A DNA stretch of 64,000 nucleotides, from contig NZ_JAMQKA010000006.1 of the NCBI RefSeq assembly GCF_031569985.1, positions 108,953 to 172,952 on the forward strand, given 5' to 3'. The notes beneath the pieces are model-generated. The model saw only the letters and a program-made list of their open reading frames with translations. It was not told the DNA's origin and searched no databases. Shown piece after piece: positions 1 to 9,657 of this stretch; position 1 is the first letter of the stretch, and every line of letters starts with the position of its first letter. The stretch comes from JAMQKA01 sp031569985. GTDB lineage: Bacteria; Bacteroidota; Rhodothermia; Balneolales; Balneolaceae. Made by a program: the position numbers and the translations under genes.

Positions 1-655
1 GTCCAAAGCCCGTTCCTCCGGTGGTGATAATGAGGTTCACTTCCCTTTCGATGAGCTGACGGACATTATCATGTATCATGTCTTTATCATCGGGCAGCAC
101 GTCGTAGGTATCAATTTCGATCTCATATTTTTCAAGAAGCCCAGAAATAATTTTTCCAGATTTATCTTTCCTATCTCCCTCATAAGTCGAATCAGAGATA
201 ACCAGCACGGCAGCATTCAGCGGTGGATCAAACTGCTCCCTGAAATCATTCTTTCCGCCCTTTTTACGAACCACCCGAATATCGGTCATGGTCATATCAT
301 CAGTATGGGGCTTCAGCACATCCAGGGCATTCAGCAGCGCACTGGTTACGGCGGTTACCGCCTCGACTTCTACGCCTGTTTTCCACACGGTTTCCACTTC
401 CGCCGTCACTATGAGCCCGTCATCCAATATTTCAGTCTTTATGTCAACCCCGTCAATAGGAATAGGATGTGCGAACAGCACCCAGTCGGGTGTTTCCTTG
501 GCCCCCCGGATGCCCGCAATGTTTATGATCTCACGGATATCTCCCTTTTTGACCTTCTTGTCGCGAATCAGCTGTACCGTATCGGCATCCAGCAACAGTT
601 TGCCGGTGGCCTTGGCTCGACGAAGCGTATCTGTTTTGTGACTGATATTTATCAT
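1..655 (-). CDS. moaCB: Bifunctional molybdenum cofactor biosynthesis protein MoaC/MoaB (partial, C-terminus outside window)
   Basis: Translating the minus strand from the ATG at 655-653 gives about 218 residues, cut off by the window start. Residues 1-145 resemble MoaC (cyclic pyranopterin monophosphate synthase): there is an HP motif in FAHPIPIDGVDI, and the LDVLK segment keeps the Asp and Lys expected at the active site before a GGK turn. From residue 148 (AAVLVISDS) to the edge it becomes a MoaB/MogA molybdopterin-binding domain with the TTGGTG motif. MoaC makes cPMP and MoaB/MogA adenylylates molybdopterin for metal insertion. MoaC-MoaB fusions are a known architecture. The gene follows the transporter by 20 bases and is probably the last or a late gene of a leftward operon serving the divergent nitrate reductase. 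Confidence 0.88.
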   Translation of the reverse strand, partial: MINISHKTDTLRRAKATGKLLLDADTVQLIRDKKVKKGDIREIINIAGIRGAKETPDWVLFAHPIPIDGVDIKTEILDDGLIVTAEVETVWKTGVEVEAVTAVTSALLNALDVLKPHTDDMTMTDIRVVRKKGGKNDFREQFDPPLNAAVLVISDSTYEGDRKDKSGKIISGLLEKYEIEIDTYDVLPDDKDMIHDNVRQLIEREVNLIITTGGTGFG

Positions 656-675
656 GTCTAAAGTTTCATCTCTGT

Positions 676-1911
676 TTATAATTCCATTTTACTACGGCCC
701 GATTCGTAAAGGCGTCCTATCCAATCGGGCAGTCTTAATTTTACAGACCAAAAATTCAATCCCCATTCAAAAAGCAGTCCTACCAAAAGCGCTATCGTAA
801 GATTGTGCGTGGCAAACGACAGCACGCCGACGGTCAGGGCAACGGCTATCTGGTTTACCTGCTCCTGCCGGAATGCAAAGGTGATCATCTGCCAGGAATC
901 AAACAATAGCAGCACTCCCAATACGGGAATGGGAATGAGGAACAAGACCGTACTTAAACTACCGGACAGAGCGATCGAAACAAACAGGGCGCCGATAATA
1001 ATTACGGCCCCGCCGCTTTGGGCGGAAAATCGCTTGTGTGCCGCGATACCGCCTGCACCGTGACAAATGGGAAATCCCCCGAACAGGCCGATAACCACGT
1101 TAATCAAACCGATAGTAGAAGCAAGTTTTGTTATACTTACCTTCTCCGAGCGATCCGGCCAGAACTCATGGCAGGCATCATTTGCCGCATATACCGCATT
1201 CCCCAGTGTTAAAGGCAGCTGGGGAATTACCAGCAGGGCCACGATATTCCACCATGGTGACCAGTCCGGAAGGGTCCATTGCCAGGCGCTCCCTGATCCG
1301 CCGGCCGGCACAGCCGAAACACCGATAAGAAATGATATTGCTATACACACCACAATAAGCTCAAGAGCTGCCGTCCGGTTCAGCCGTCTGAAGCTGAAAA
1401 GCAATATTGCAAGAACGGCCGCAGCAAGTAGATAGGTCCAGTAGCCGATATCGCCGCTTCCATTCAGGAACAGCGTATGCCTTGATATGAGCTCCCAGGA
1501 TTTATAGGCCAGCAACAAACCGATGCCGATCTGTATACCGCGAATAAGAGCTTTTGAAAACCACCGGTGCAGCCATGTTATCAATCCCGTTGCCGCCAGC
1601 ACTATAAATAGCAATCCGTACAAGACGGCCGTCGATGAAAGCAGGTTCGAAGATAATCCCGTGGTCACCGCAATCACCGTCATCGCCTTGAGCGGCTGAA
1701 CGCTTACCGGCACCTTGTAGTACCATCCCACCGCTATATAGGCCAGGCCCCACAGAAAAAAGATGCGCGCCGCGGGAGAACCCACACTTGTGACAAGAAG
1801 GAAAGCGAGCGGTATAGTTGTGCCGAGATCGCCCATTGCACCGGCGAATTCACTTCGCCCGAAGGCGTTTTTAAGGCTTTCCTCTTTTTTCTTTTTTTTA
1901 ACGGGCGGCAT
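676..1911 (-). CDS. MOT1-type molybdate (SulP-related) transporter
   Basis: This is a 411-residue polytopic membrane protein with about ten hydrophobic segments and a Lys-rich N-terminus. The motif GAMGDLGTTIPL near residue 24 matches the conserved first helix of the MOT1/SulP-like molybdate transporter family (MFS_MOT1). The second signature region contains FPICHGAGGIAAHKRF. It lies between moaA and moaCB, with a 2-base gap to moaA, so molybdate rather than sulfate is the likely substrate. The substrate is inferred from family and neighbourhood. Confidence 0.85.
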   Translation of the reverse strand: MPPVKKKKKEESLKNAFGRSEFAGAMGDLGTTIPLAFLLVTSVGSPAARIFFLWGLAYIAVGWYYKVPVSVQPLKAMTVIAVTTGLSSNLLSSTAVLYGLLFIVLAATGLITWLHRWFSKALIRGIQIGIGLLLAYKSWELISRHTLFLNGSGDIGYWTYLLAAAVLAILLFSFRRLNRTAALELIVVCIAISFLIGVSAVPAGGSGSAWQWTLPDWSPWWNIVALLVIPQLPLTLGNAVYAANDACHEFWPDRSEKVSITKLASTIGLINVVIGLFGGFPICHGAGGIAAHKRFSAQSGGAVIIIGALFVSIALSGSLSTVLFLIPIPVLGVLLLFDSWQMITFAFRQEQVNQIAVALTVGVLSFATHNLTIALLVGLLFEWGLNFWSVKLRLPDWIGRLYESGRSKMEL

Positions 1912-1913
1912 CG

Positions 1914-2918
1914 TTATCCTCCTATAGCCGACATGCTTTCGAATAGTGATTTTGTCCGGTGTTTTTCCGCCTCAAAACCATTTTTAAAGCGTTTTTGCAG
2001 TACATTGTTAATGGCGTTAATGATCGTTTTATCAGAAGAACCACACCGGAGCAATTCCCTGAGATCGAGTACATTCTGCCCATATAGACAGGTTCGCATC
2101 TGTCCCTGTGCCGAAATGCGCATCCGCGAGCAGCTGTCGCAAAAAGTACGCGAAAAGGCAAATATAATTCCTACTCTGCCTGCATACCCCTTCACTTTGT
2201 ACAGAGTAGCAACCCGACTGTCATTTTTATTTAACGGCTTAATATCAAAAGCTTTCTCCAGGCGCTCCTTGATTTTATAGCCGGAAAATTCCTGGAATTC
2301 ATGATCCGGGGAGCCCGAAAAAGGCATCGGCTCAATAAAACGCGCAGTTATCGGCAACGATTTGGTTAGTTTTACAAAATCCTCAATTTCATCATCGTTA
2401 AGCCCTGGCTGCAGTACCGTGTTGGTCTTCACATTAAATCCACGATTCACTGCCTTTAGCAGAGAATTCCATGTTTCTTTAAAATTGTTTCTGCGGGTTA
2501 TTTTTTTGTAGATCTGCGGCGAAAGGCTGTCCAGGCTGATGTTCAGATGTTTGATGTCAGCTTCTTCAAGCTGATCGAGGTACCGGTCCAGCAACACCCC
2601 ATTGGTGGTGATTCCGATTTGGGGACGTGGTTCCAGCTTTGCGAGCTCGGCCAAAAAAGGAACCAGGTCTTTACGAACAAACGGCTCCCCGCCGGTTATC
2701 CGTATTTTTCGTAATCCGTGGTCAACGAGTATACGACACAGCCGGAGCATCTCTTCCCATCTTAAAATATTGTCATGCGGCACATGCTTCACGCCCTGTT
2801 CGGGCATACAGTACTGGCAGCGGAGGTTGCAGCGGTCGGTTACCGCCAGACGCAGGTAATCCATTCTGCGCCCGTGGTTGTCAATCAAGATGCTTGAGTT
2901 GTTCTCTGCTATTGACAT
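1914..2918 (-). CDS. moaA: GTP 3',8-cyclase MoaA
   Basis: This radical SAM enzyme converts GTP to 3',8-cyclo-7,8-dihydro-GTP, the first step of molybdenum cofactor synthesis. The N-terminal cluster motif CNLRCQYC is at residues 30-37 from the ATG at 2918, and the C-terminal cluster motif FCDSCSRMRISAQGQMRTC binds the second 4Fe-4S. The protein is 334 residues, usual for MoaA. The frame is open to 2960, but starting at 2918 limits overlap with mobA to 38 bases and gives a normal N-terminus. The C-terminus lacks the canonical GG, ending SMSAIGG with the double glycine retained. It is cotranscribed with mobA upstream and the transporter downstream. Confidence 0.93.
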   Translation of the reverse strand: MSIAENNSSILIDNHGRRMDYLRLAVTDRCNLRCQYCMPEQGVKHVPHDNILRWEEMLRLCRILVDHGLRKIRITGGEPFVRKDLVPFLAELAKLEPRPQIGITTNGVLLDRYLDQLEEADIKHLNISLDSLSPQIYKKITRRNNFKETWNSLLKAVNRGFNVKTNTVLQPGLNDDEIEDFVKLTKSLPITARFIEPMPFSGSPDHEFQEFSGYKIKERLEKAFDIKPLNKNDSRVATLYKVKGYAGRVGIIFAFSRTFCDSCSRMRISAQGQMRTCLYGQNVLDLRELLRCGSSDKTIINAINNVLQKRFKNGFEAEKHRTKSLFESMSAIGG

Positions 2919-3453
2919 TGGTAAAAGGTTTGTCAGATTCAAAATCAACAATTTCGGCACTTCGGCAAAGTAAAAAGTCTTTCAGCGAACGGACCTGCTC
3001 AGCCGTTTTCATAAACACATCGGCCAGTGATTTGTGGTAAAATGCTGCCAGCGGTTGCAGTCCCTCCGGGCTTCGAGGGATGATAACTTCGCAGTTCGCT
3101 GACGTCCGCGGTATAGTCCGGGCAAGCTTGTCAACAGCCTTCAAGGTGATCAGTGGCATGTCACAGGCCAGAAAAAAGTTCCAGTCGATATCAGTATGAC
3201 ATAGCCCTGTATATATACCCGCCAGTGGCGTCTTGTATGATAGCAGGTCCTCCAGGACAATATATTTCAGATCGGTATACGGGGCTGAATCCTTGGCAAT
3301 AATCACCAGGTTATTAAAATGCGCCGCGAATCGATCGGCCGGATACGTAATTAGAGATTTCCCACGGTAACGATACAGAGCCTTGTCACCTCCAAACCTC
3401 TGGTTCATGCCACCGGCAAGTATGTATGCATTCATTCTGTCGAGTATTCCCAT
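2881..3453 (-). CDS. mobA: Molybdenum cofactor guanylyltransferase MobA
   Basis: This is a 190-residue nucleotidyltransferase. The signature LAGGMNQRFGGDKAL near residue 12 matches the LAGGxSxRxGxDKA loop of MobA. ACDMPL (about residue 98) supplies the metal-binding Asp. MobA attaches GMP to Mo-molybdopterin to form the bis-MGD cofactor required by NarG. It is the first gene of the leftward cofactor operon and diverges from the nar operon across about 390 bases. An internal ATG at 3435 (MNAYILAGG) is an equally plausible start. Confidence 0.88.
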   Translation of the reverse strand: MGILDRMNAYILAGGMNQRFGGDKALYRYRGKSLITYPADRFAAHFNNLVIIAKDSAPYTDLKYIVLEDLLSYKTPLAGIYTGLCHTDIDWNFFLACDMPLITLKAVDKLARTIPRTSANCEVIIPRSPEGLQPLAAFYHKSLADVFMKTAEQVRSLKDFLLCRSAEIVDFESDKPFTNVNSREQLKHLD

Positions 3454-3531
3454 CTTTAACGCTGCATCCTAAATTCAATTCAGCTCACTACTTAAAATGA
3501 ATCTAAATTAGATATTATCAGCTATTTATAT

Positions 3532-3542
3532 AAAATACTCTT
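3532..3542 (+). promoter_or_regulatory. Putative Rrf2/NsrR-like operator (AAAATACTCTT) of the nar operon
   Basis: The 11-mer AAAATACTCTT is identical to one overlapping the promoter of the second Rrf2 gene and close to copies before the copper module and the 602-residue protein. Its reverse complement AAGAGTATTTT resembles the NsrR half-site AAGATGYATTT with one base missing. Binding is inferred. Confidence 0.45.
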
Positions 3543-3659
3543 TTATCTTAATTTATCATGTTTTATAATAAGAAATGCAATCAGTGATGGAAAGCGGATA
3601 ATTGATAGTCCCAATTTCAGGGATCATATAAGAAGGTTTTGATAACCGGGGATTTTGTT

Positions 3660-3689
3660 CAGAATTGAACTGTTGATATCTCAATTCTG
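3660..3689. repeat. Perfect 9-base inverted repeat CAGAATTGA/TCAATTCTG
   Basis: Arms at 3660-3668 and 3681-3689 are separated by 12 bases, midway between mobA and the nar operon. The spacing suits a dimeric regulator site or a small hairpin. No known consensus is recognised. Confidence 0.5.
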
Positions 3690-3844
3690 CATTAATGGGT
3701 GGAATTTTTTTAGCTGGGTTAAACCGCAAACAGGTTTGGTCACCATTACGAAGTGATTTCAAAGGGTGTTAAAGGGACACCGGTTTTGCGAGATTCCCGG
3801 AATGTTTTCGAATATTCTGTAACTGCTCAACAAACAGAGGGATT

Positions 3845-4408
3845 ATGATAGATAAACACATTTATATCAACCTACCTTTTTTACTGTTGCTGTTATTCTG
3901 TTTTACGACGGTAACAATGGGACTTCAGGCATCGGAGTCAGACTCCCTGCAACAGCAAGCTGAACTGGGACGAAAACTCTTTACCGGCGAAATGCGGCTG
4001 GACAATGGCGGACCGGGCTGTATTTCGTGTCATTCTATTGACGATCCCAAACTGCCTGTCAGCGGAGGAACACTTGCCATAAACATCACCGGCTTTGCCG
4101 GATTGCCGGACGATGCCTTGAAGCAACGACTGCTGGAAATTCCATTTGATCATATGAAATTCATGAAAGCGGCCTATGAAGACCATCCGATTACGGAAGG
4201 GGAGGCCGACAAAATAATTGCTTATATGCGCTCCATGAATGCCGGTGACACGGCCAAAGCATCACCTGCACTGGCCGGGATCGGTTTCCTGTGGGCCGGA
4301 CTCACGGTGTTCCTATTCATTATCGGATCAATATGGATTTTCTGGTGGAACCGAAAAAAAGAGACCGTGAACAAGAGTATCTATAAAAGACAAACGCAAT
4401 CCGTTTAA
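3845..4408 (+). CDS. Membrane-anchored monoheme cytochrome c, first gene of the nar operon
   Basis: This 187-residue protein has an N-terminal signal/anchor (FLLLLLFCFTTVTMGL), one heme motif CISCH near residue 58, and a C-terminal transmembrane helix (GIGFLWAGLTVFLFIIGSIW) followed by a basic tail. The heme domain lies on the periplasmic side. It precedes narG by 12 bases. A cytochrome c in front of narGHJI is known from nitrate reductases of Thermus and other non-enteric bacteria, where it carries electrons between the quinol pool or NarI and the enzyme or a partner reductase. That exact role is inferred. GAGGG sits just upstream of the ATG. Confidence 0.8.
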   Translation: MIDKHIYINLPFLLLLLFCFTTVTMGLQASESDSLQQQAELGRKLFTGEMRLDNGGPGCISCHSIDDPKLPVSGGTLAINITGFAGLPDDALKQRLLEIPFDHMKFMKAAYEDHPITEGEADKIIAYMRSMNAGDTAKASPALAGIGFLWAGLTVFLFIIGSIWIFWWNRKKETVNKSIYKRQTQSV

Positions 4409-4420
4409 ACCGAATCAATT

Positions 4421-7400
4421 ATGAGCTGGATAAAAGATATTGTCGATCCCGAAACGAGAAGCTGGGAAGAATTTTACCGGGGAAGATTTCAGCATGACCA
4501 GCGTATTCGCAGTACGCACGGCGTTAACTGTACCGGTGGCTGCAGCTGGCAAATATTTGTGAAAGAAGGTATTATGGTTTGGGAAAACCAGGCGCTTGAT
4601 TACCCGGAACTTGAAAAGGGGCTCCCGCCCTATGAGCCGCGGGGATGCCAGCGGGGAATCTCTTTTTCATGGTATCTGTACAGTCCCATCCGGATTAAAT
4701 ATCCGCTGATTCGCGGGGCGCTCATTGATATGTACCGCGAGGAGAAGGAAAAAACGGGCGACCCCATCCAAGCCTGGCAAAATATTCAGAATGATAAGGA
4801 CCGCCGTGACCGCTATCACAAAGCACGCGGCAAGGGTGGGTTTCGGCGCGTTAAATGGGACGAGGTGCTCGAGATAATGGCGGCTGCGAACCTGCACACG
4901 GTCAAAAATCATGGCCCGGACCGGCTTACCGCTTTCTCTCCTATTCCCGCCATGTCGATGCTCAGCTATGCCAGCGGGGCCCGGTTTACGCAGCTGATGG
5001 GCGGACACACGCTCAGCTTCTATGACTGGTATAGCGACCTCCCGCCGGCTTCACCGGAAACCTGGGGCGAACAGACGGACGTCTGTGAAAGCGCCGACTG
5101 GTACAACTCCAAGTTTATCGCCGTGATGGGCTCAAACCTGAACATGACCCGTACGCCGGACTGCCACTTTGCCGCCGAGGCGCGCCACAACGGTTCCAAG
5201 ATGGTGGTCTTTTCGCCTGACTTCAGCCAGGTGTCAAAATACGGCGACCAGTGGGTTCCCGTACACGCCGGTTCGGACGGAGCCTTCTGGATGGCGGTGA
5301 ACCACGTCATCCTCAAGGAGTTTCACCACGAGAAAAAAACGCCCTATTTCATAGAGTATAATAAGAAGTACACCGACTGTCCTTATTTAATAGAGTTAAA
5401 GAAGGATGGAGACAAGTTTGTACCGGGTAAGTTTGTCCGGGCAAACAGAATTTCGAAGTACAAGGATGTGGAAAAAGGCGACTGGAAGTTTCTGAATTAT
5501 GATGCTGAAACCGGTGAGCCGGTGATGCCCAAAGGCAGTGCCGGGCACCGCTGGGACGATACCCCCGGTAACTGGAATATGAAATTTGAAGACGGGGAAG
5601 ACGATACGCCCTATGACCCGATGCTCAGCCTGCTTGGCAATCATGACAGTACGCTGATGGTTGAACAGCAGGATTTCGGGCTCAATGCAACGCACAACCG
5701 CGAAGTCCCTGTTCGCTATCTTGAAACCGATGATGGAGAGGAAATCCCGGTTACAACGGTTTACGATCTGCTCATGGCCCAGTATGGCGTTGACCGAGGC
5801 CTGGGTGGAGATTATCCGAAAGATTATGATGATCAAGACCGGGCCTATACGCCCGCCTGGCAGGAGGTGTTTACCGGTATCGACCGGAAGACCGTTATTC
5901 AGTTTGCAAGAGAATGGGCCGGGACTGCCGAATCCACCAACGGCAAATGCTGTATTATTATCGGCGCCGGTATCAACCACTGGTATCATAACAACCTGAT
6001 GTACCGGGCCGGGATCAATGCGCTTATGTTTTGCGGCTGTGTGGGGGTCAACGGCGGGGGACTCGAACACTATGTGGGCCAGGAAAAGCTGGCTCCGGTA
6101 GATTCCTGGAGCAACATTGCCTTTGCGCAGGACTGGCACAAAGGCAAGCGCCAGCAGCAGGCTCCGCTTTGGCATTATATAAATTCCTGCCAGTATCGGT
6201 ATGACGGCTATTCCTCGGATTATCACACGGCTCCAGAAAACGAACTGACGCAGTCGCACACGGCCGATTTGATCTTCAGAGCGGTCCGTATGGGGTGGAT
6301 GCCCTATTATCCGCAGTTTAACGAGAATCCACTTGAGCTGACCAAAGAAGCCCAAGAGAATGGGGCGGAAACGGATGAGGAAATAGCAGACTACGTGGCT
6401 AACAAGCTCAAAAACGGAGAAATTGAATATGCTATTGAGGATCCGGAGGCGAAAGAAAACTGGCCACGCGTTTGGTATATCTGGAGAGGTAACGCCCTGC
6501 TTTCCAGTATGAAAGGTCACGAATACGCGCTGAAGCATTACCTCGGCACGCATTCCAATACCATAGCCAAAGATGCGGATGATCAAACCCCACAGGAAGT
6601 AAAATGGCGGGAGCAGGCTCCCGAAGGAAAGATGGACCTGGTTGTGGACCTTAACTTCCGGATGGATACCTCGGCCCTGTATTCCGATATCGTGCTGCCC
6701 GCGGCTTCGTGGTACGAAAAGGCCGATCTCAACAGTACCGACCTGCACTCCTTTATCCACCCGCTTTCCCAGGCGGTTGCCCCGGTATGGGAGGCGCGTA
6801 CCGACTGGGAGATCTTTAAGGATATAGCCGAAAAAACGAGCGAACTGGCTGAAGGCTACATGCCGGATCCGGTAAAAGATGTGATCCATTCCCCCCTCGA
6901 TCACGATACGCCAGACGAGGTGTCGCAGCCCGAGGCCAGGGATTGGTACAGGGGAGAGTGTGAATTTGAGCCCGGCAAAACAACCGGCAAGTTTAAAATT
7001 GTAGAACGCGACTATACGCAGATCTATAACAAGTATATCTCTCTCGGGCCCAATATTAAAACAAACGGCCTGGGCGCTCACGGCAGCCACTACGATGCGG
7101 CTGATGTGTATGATGAAATGCTCATCGAAGACATGCCCGTGGAACAATTCAATGGGCAGAAATATCCTTCCATTAAAGAGGATGAAGATGCGGCCAATGC
7201 GGTTCTGAATTTATCTACGCTGACCAACGGAGAGCTGGCTGTCCGGGCATACGAAAATGAAGAAAAACAAACGGGCATGGCACTCAAAGATCTGGGAGAG
7301 GTCAACAGGGATACCCGTAAAACCTATAAGGATTTGCAGGCCCAGCCGTTTCGATATAATACCTCCCCGGTCTGGTCGGGCATCGTCAACAACGGCAGGG

Positions 7401-8038
7401 CGTATGCTCCCTTCACCTATAATGTAGAACGGCTGGTTCCCTGGAGAACGCTCACCGGACGCCAGCAGTTCTATCACGATCACGACTGGTACCATGCCTT
7501 CGGCGAACATCTGCCTACATACAAACCCTCTCCCCGTCCCGAAGCCTACGGTGATCTGAAAGAAACGGTTAAACAAGGCAAAGGCCGGATGTTCAACTGC
7601 CTGACGCCGCACGGCAAATGGCACATTCACTCCACCTATATGGATAACCTGCGCATGCTGACGCTGTCGCGCGGTGTAGAGCCTTGCTGGATCAATGAGC
7701 AGGATGCCGAAGAACTCGGTATTCAGGACAACGACTGGGTGGAGGTCTATAACGATCACGGCGTTTTCTGTACGCGTGCAGCCGTCAGTACACGGATACC
7801 GCGCGGCGTCTGTATCGTTTACCACGTTCCCGAACGGACGATTTCGATCCCTAAATCAGAGGGACGCGGCAACCGGCGGGCCGGCGGGCACAACAGCTTT
7901 ACCCGCACCCGGCTGAAGCCCAACCTGCTGGCCGGCGGGTATGGACAGTTTACCTATCATTTCAACTATTGGGGTCCGACCGGCGTCAACCGCGACACCC
8001 ACGTGTTCGTGAAGAAAATGGACAAGGTAGAATTTTAA
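4421..8038 (+). CDS. narG: Respiratory nitrate reductase alpha subunit NarG
   Basis: This 1205-residue molybdopterin enzyme reduces nitrate to nitrite. The N-terminal FS0 cluster ligands are His33, Cys37 and Cys41 (HGVNCTGGC), followed by a fourth Cys in PRGCQRG. The segment ESADWYNSKFIAVMGSN contains the Asp that ligates molybdenum in NarG. Unlike the periplasmic NapA-type enzymes, the first ligand is His. I see no twin-arginine signal, as in cytoplasmic-facing enteric NarG. Length is slightly below the 1247 residues of E. coli. It sits in a complete operon with the beta subunit, chaperone and cytochrome b subunit. Several long antisense frames inside it are shadows. Confidence 0.97.
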   Translation: MSWIKDIVDPETRSWEEFYRGRFQHDQRIRSTHGVNCTGGCSWQIFVKEGIMVWENQALDYPELEKGLPPYEPRGCQRGISFSWYLYSPIRIKYPLIRGALIDMYREEKEKTGDPIQAWQNIQNDKDRRDRYHKARGKGGFRRVKWDEVLEIMAAANLHTVKNHGPDRLTAFSPIPAMSMLSYASGARFTQLMGGHTLSFYDWYSDLPPASPETWGEQTDVCESADWYNSKFIAVMGSNLNMTRTPDCHFAAEARHNGSKMVVFSPDFSQVSKYGDQWVPVHAGSDGAFWMAVNHVILKEFHHEKKTPYFIEYNKKYTDCPYLIELKKDGDKFVPGKFVRANRISKYKDVEKGDWKFLNYDAETGEPVMPKGSAGHRWDDTPGNWNMKFEDGEDDTPYDPMLSLLGNHDSTLMVEQQDFGLNATHNREVPVRYLETDDGEEIPVTTVYDLLMAQYGVDRGLGGDYPKDYDDQDRAYTPAWQEVFTGIDRKTVIQFAREWAGTAESTNGKCCIIIGAGINHWYHNNLMYRAGINALMFCGCVGVNGGGLEHYVGQEKLAPVDSWSNIAFAQDWHKGKRQQQAPLWHYINSCQYRYDGYSSDYHTAPENELTQSHTADLIFRAVRMGWMPYYPQFNENPLELTKEAQENGAETDEEIADYVANKLKNGEIEYAIEDPEAKENWPRVWYIWRGNALLSSMKGHEYALKHYLGTHSNTIAKDADDQTPQEVKWREQAPEGKMDLVVDLNFRMDTSALYSDIVLPAASWYEKADLNSTDLHSFIHPLSQAVAPVWEARTDWEIFKDIAEKTSELAEGYMPDPVKDVIHSPLDHDTPDEVSQPEARDWYRGECEFEPGKTTGKFKIVERDYTQIYNKYISLGPNIKTNGLGAHGSHYDAADVYDEMLIEDMPVEQFNGQKYPSIKEDEDAANAVLNLSTLTNGELAVRAYENEEKQTGMALKDLGEVNRDTRKTYKDLQAQPFRYNTSPVWSGIVNNGRAYAPFTYNVERLVPWRTLTGRQQFYHDHDWYHAFGEHLPTYKPSPRPEAYGDLKETVKQGKGRMFNCLTPHGKWHIHSTYMDNLRMLTLSRGVEPCWINEQDAEELGIQDNDWVEVYNDHGVFCTRAAVSTRIPRGVCIVYHVPERTISIPKSEGRGNRRAGGHNSFTRTRLKPNLLAGGYGQFTYHFNYWGPTGVNRDTHVFVKKMDKVEF

Positions 8039-8064
8039 AAACGACTTTTAAAAACCCAGACATT

Positions 8065-9609
8065 ATGGATATCAGATCACAAATAGCCATGGTTTTTCAC
8101 CTTGATAAATGTATCGGTTGCCATACGTGCAGCATCGCGTGTAAAAACCTGTGGACCGACCGAAAGGGAGCCGAATATATGTGGTGGAACAATGTGGAAA
8201 CCAAGCCGGGCACCGGTTATCCCACCAAGTGGGAGGATCAGGATATTTACAAAGGCGGCTGGGAAAAGCAGAATGGCAGCGTACGGCTCAAAGGAGCCGG
8301 AAAAGCGAAGGGTCTAATGAATATCTTTCACAACCCGAACCTTCCGGTTATCGACGACTACTATGAGCCCTGGACCTATAAATACAACGACCTGATAGAA
8401 TCGCCCGAAGGCGATGACCAGCCCACGGCGCGGCCCGTTTCACTCATTACCGGCGAGCCGATCGATATCAAGGCGGGACCCAACTGGGACGACGATCTCG
8501 GCGGTACCCCGGACTATGCCCGCAAAGATCCCAATCTCGAAAATCTGACCGAAGCCGAACAGGAGGCGATGTTCCAGCTCGATCAGATGGCGATGTTCTA
8601 CCTTCCGCGTATTTGTAACCACTGCCTGAATCCGGCCTGCGTCGCATCCTGTCCCTCGGGTGCCATCTATAAACGGGGAGAAGATGGTATCGTACTGATT
8701 GACCAGGATCGCTGCAGGGCCTGGCGTATGTGCGTGACGGCCTGTCCCTATAAGAAAACCTACTTCAACTGGCACACGGGCAAATCGGAAAAATGCGTGC
8801 TCTGTTATCCGCGACTGGAAGCAGGTGAAGCGCCCGCCTGCATGCACTCCTGCGTGGGGCGCATCCGGTATCTGGGCGTGATGCTGTATGACGCGGACCG
8901 CATTGAATGGGCGGCATCGGCCGACGAAGATAAGCTGGTTGAACGCCATATGGATATTCTTTTGGATCCCCATGACCCGAAAATCATAGAACTAGCCAAA
9001 GAGAACGGAGTTCACCACTCCACCATTAAAGCGGCCCAAAAATCACCGGTGTACAAATTTGTGAAGGAATGGGGGATTGCGCTGCCCCTGCACCCGGAAT
9101 ACCGTACGCTTCCCTCGCTTTTTTACGTTCCACCGTTGCTTCCCGTAATGGGCGTGCTGGGGGAGAGCGATGCCGGTCAGCGCGACAAGATGAACCCCAA
9201 GGCCAAACAGTGGGAACGCGAGCTTTATAATACCACCACTACCGAGCTGTTCCAGCAAATTGATGAGGCCCGGTTTCCGATGCAGTATATGGCCAACCTC
9301 TTTAGTGCCGGAGACACTGAACTTGTTAAAAAGACCATCCTAAAAGAAATGGTTGTACGCCTGCACCGCAGAGATGTGACAGTCGGGGATATGGATAAAG
9401 AAAAAGTTGATAACATGCTTGCAGAGCTGGATATGACCCGCGACGAGGCCGAAGCGATCTACCAGCTTACTTCGCTGCCCAGTTTCGATCAGCGGTTTGT
9501 CATTCCCCCGGCTCACCGTGAAGAGGCCGATGAGCTGCTAGAGAATACGGCCGATAAAAAAGGAAATGCCGGATTTGGATTCAAGGCACAACCGGCAAGA
9601 GGATTGTAA
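8065..9609 (+). CDS. narH: Respiratory nitrate reductase beta subunit NarH
   Basis: This 514-residue iron-sulfur subunit carries electrons from NarI to NarG. Four cluster regions are visible: CIGCHTCSIAC at residues 16-26, CNHCLNPACVASCPSG, CRAWRMCVTACPYKK (Trp in place of one Cys, as in the 3Fe-4S cluster of NarH), and CVLCYPRLEAGEAPACMHSC. The frame is open from 7969, inside narG, but the ATG at 8065 aligns with the normal NarH N-terminus (MDIRSQIAMVFHLDKC) and leaves a 26-base gap after narG. Confidence 0.97.
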   Translation: MDIRSQIAMVFHLDKCIGCHTCSIACKNLWTDRKGAEYMWWNNVETKPGTGYPTKWEDQDIYKGGWEKQNGSVRLKGAGKAKGLMNIFHNPNLPVIDDYYEPWTYKYNDLIESPEGDDQPTARPVSLITGEPIDIKAGPNWDDDLGGTPDYARKDPNLENLTEAEQEAMFQLDQMAMFYLPRICNHCLNPACVASCPSGAIYKRGEDGIVLIDQDRCRAWRMCVTACPYKKTYFNWHTGKSEKCVLCYPRLEAGEAPACMHSCVGRIRYLGVMLYDADRIEWAASADEDKLVERHMDILLDPHDPKIIELAKENGVHHSTIKAAQKSPVYKFVKEWGIALPLHPEYRTLPSLFYVPPLLPVMGVLGESDAGQRDKMNPKAKQWERELYNTTTTELFQQIDEARFPMQYMANLFSAGDTELVKKTILKEMVVRLHRRDVTVGDMDKEKVDNMLAELDMTRDEAEAIYQLTSLPSFDQRFVIPPAHREEADELLENTADKKGNAGFGFKAQPARGL

Positions 9610-9657
9610 CCCAAATTAATAGAAGAGTTATAATCTTACGAGCAAATCAGTGTTTTT

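Larger units (their letters stand above)
3454..3844. promoter_or_regulatory. Divergent mob/moa-nar intergenic control region
   Basis: This is 391 bases without a convincing gene. It separates two divergent operons that act in the same pathway, so both promoters must lie here. Visible elements are a copy of the AAGAGTATTTT-type motif (3532-3542) and a perfect 9-base inverted repeat (3660-3689). The reading frame at 3556-3762 on the minus strand is AT-rich and has no recognisable product, so I do not call it. Confidence 0.6.

Noticed and set aside
71..661. A 196-codon plus-strand frame at the window start
   Set aside because: It is antisense to moaCB, whose MoaC and MoaB motifs are clear on the minus strand.
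5396..7147. A 583-codon open frame on the minus strand within narG
   Set aside because: It is entirely antisense to a well-conserved NarG; its length follows from codon bias, and the product resembles no protein family.
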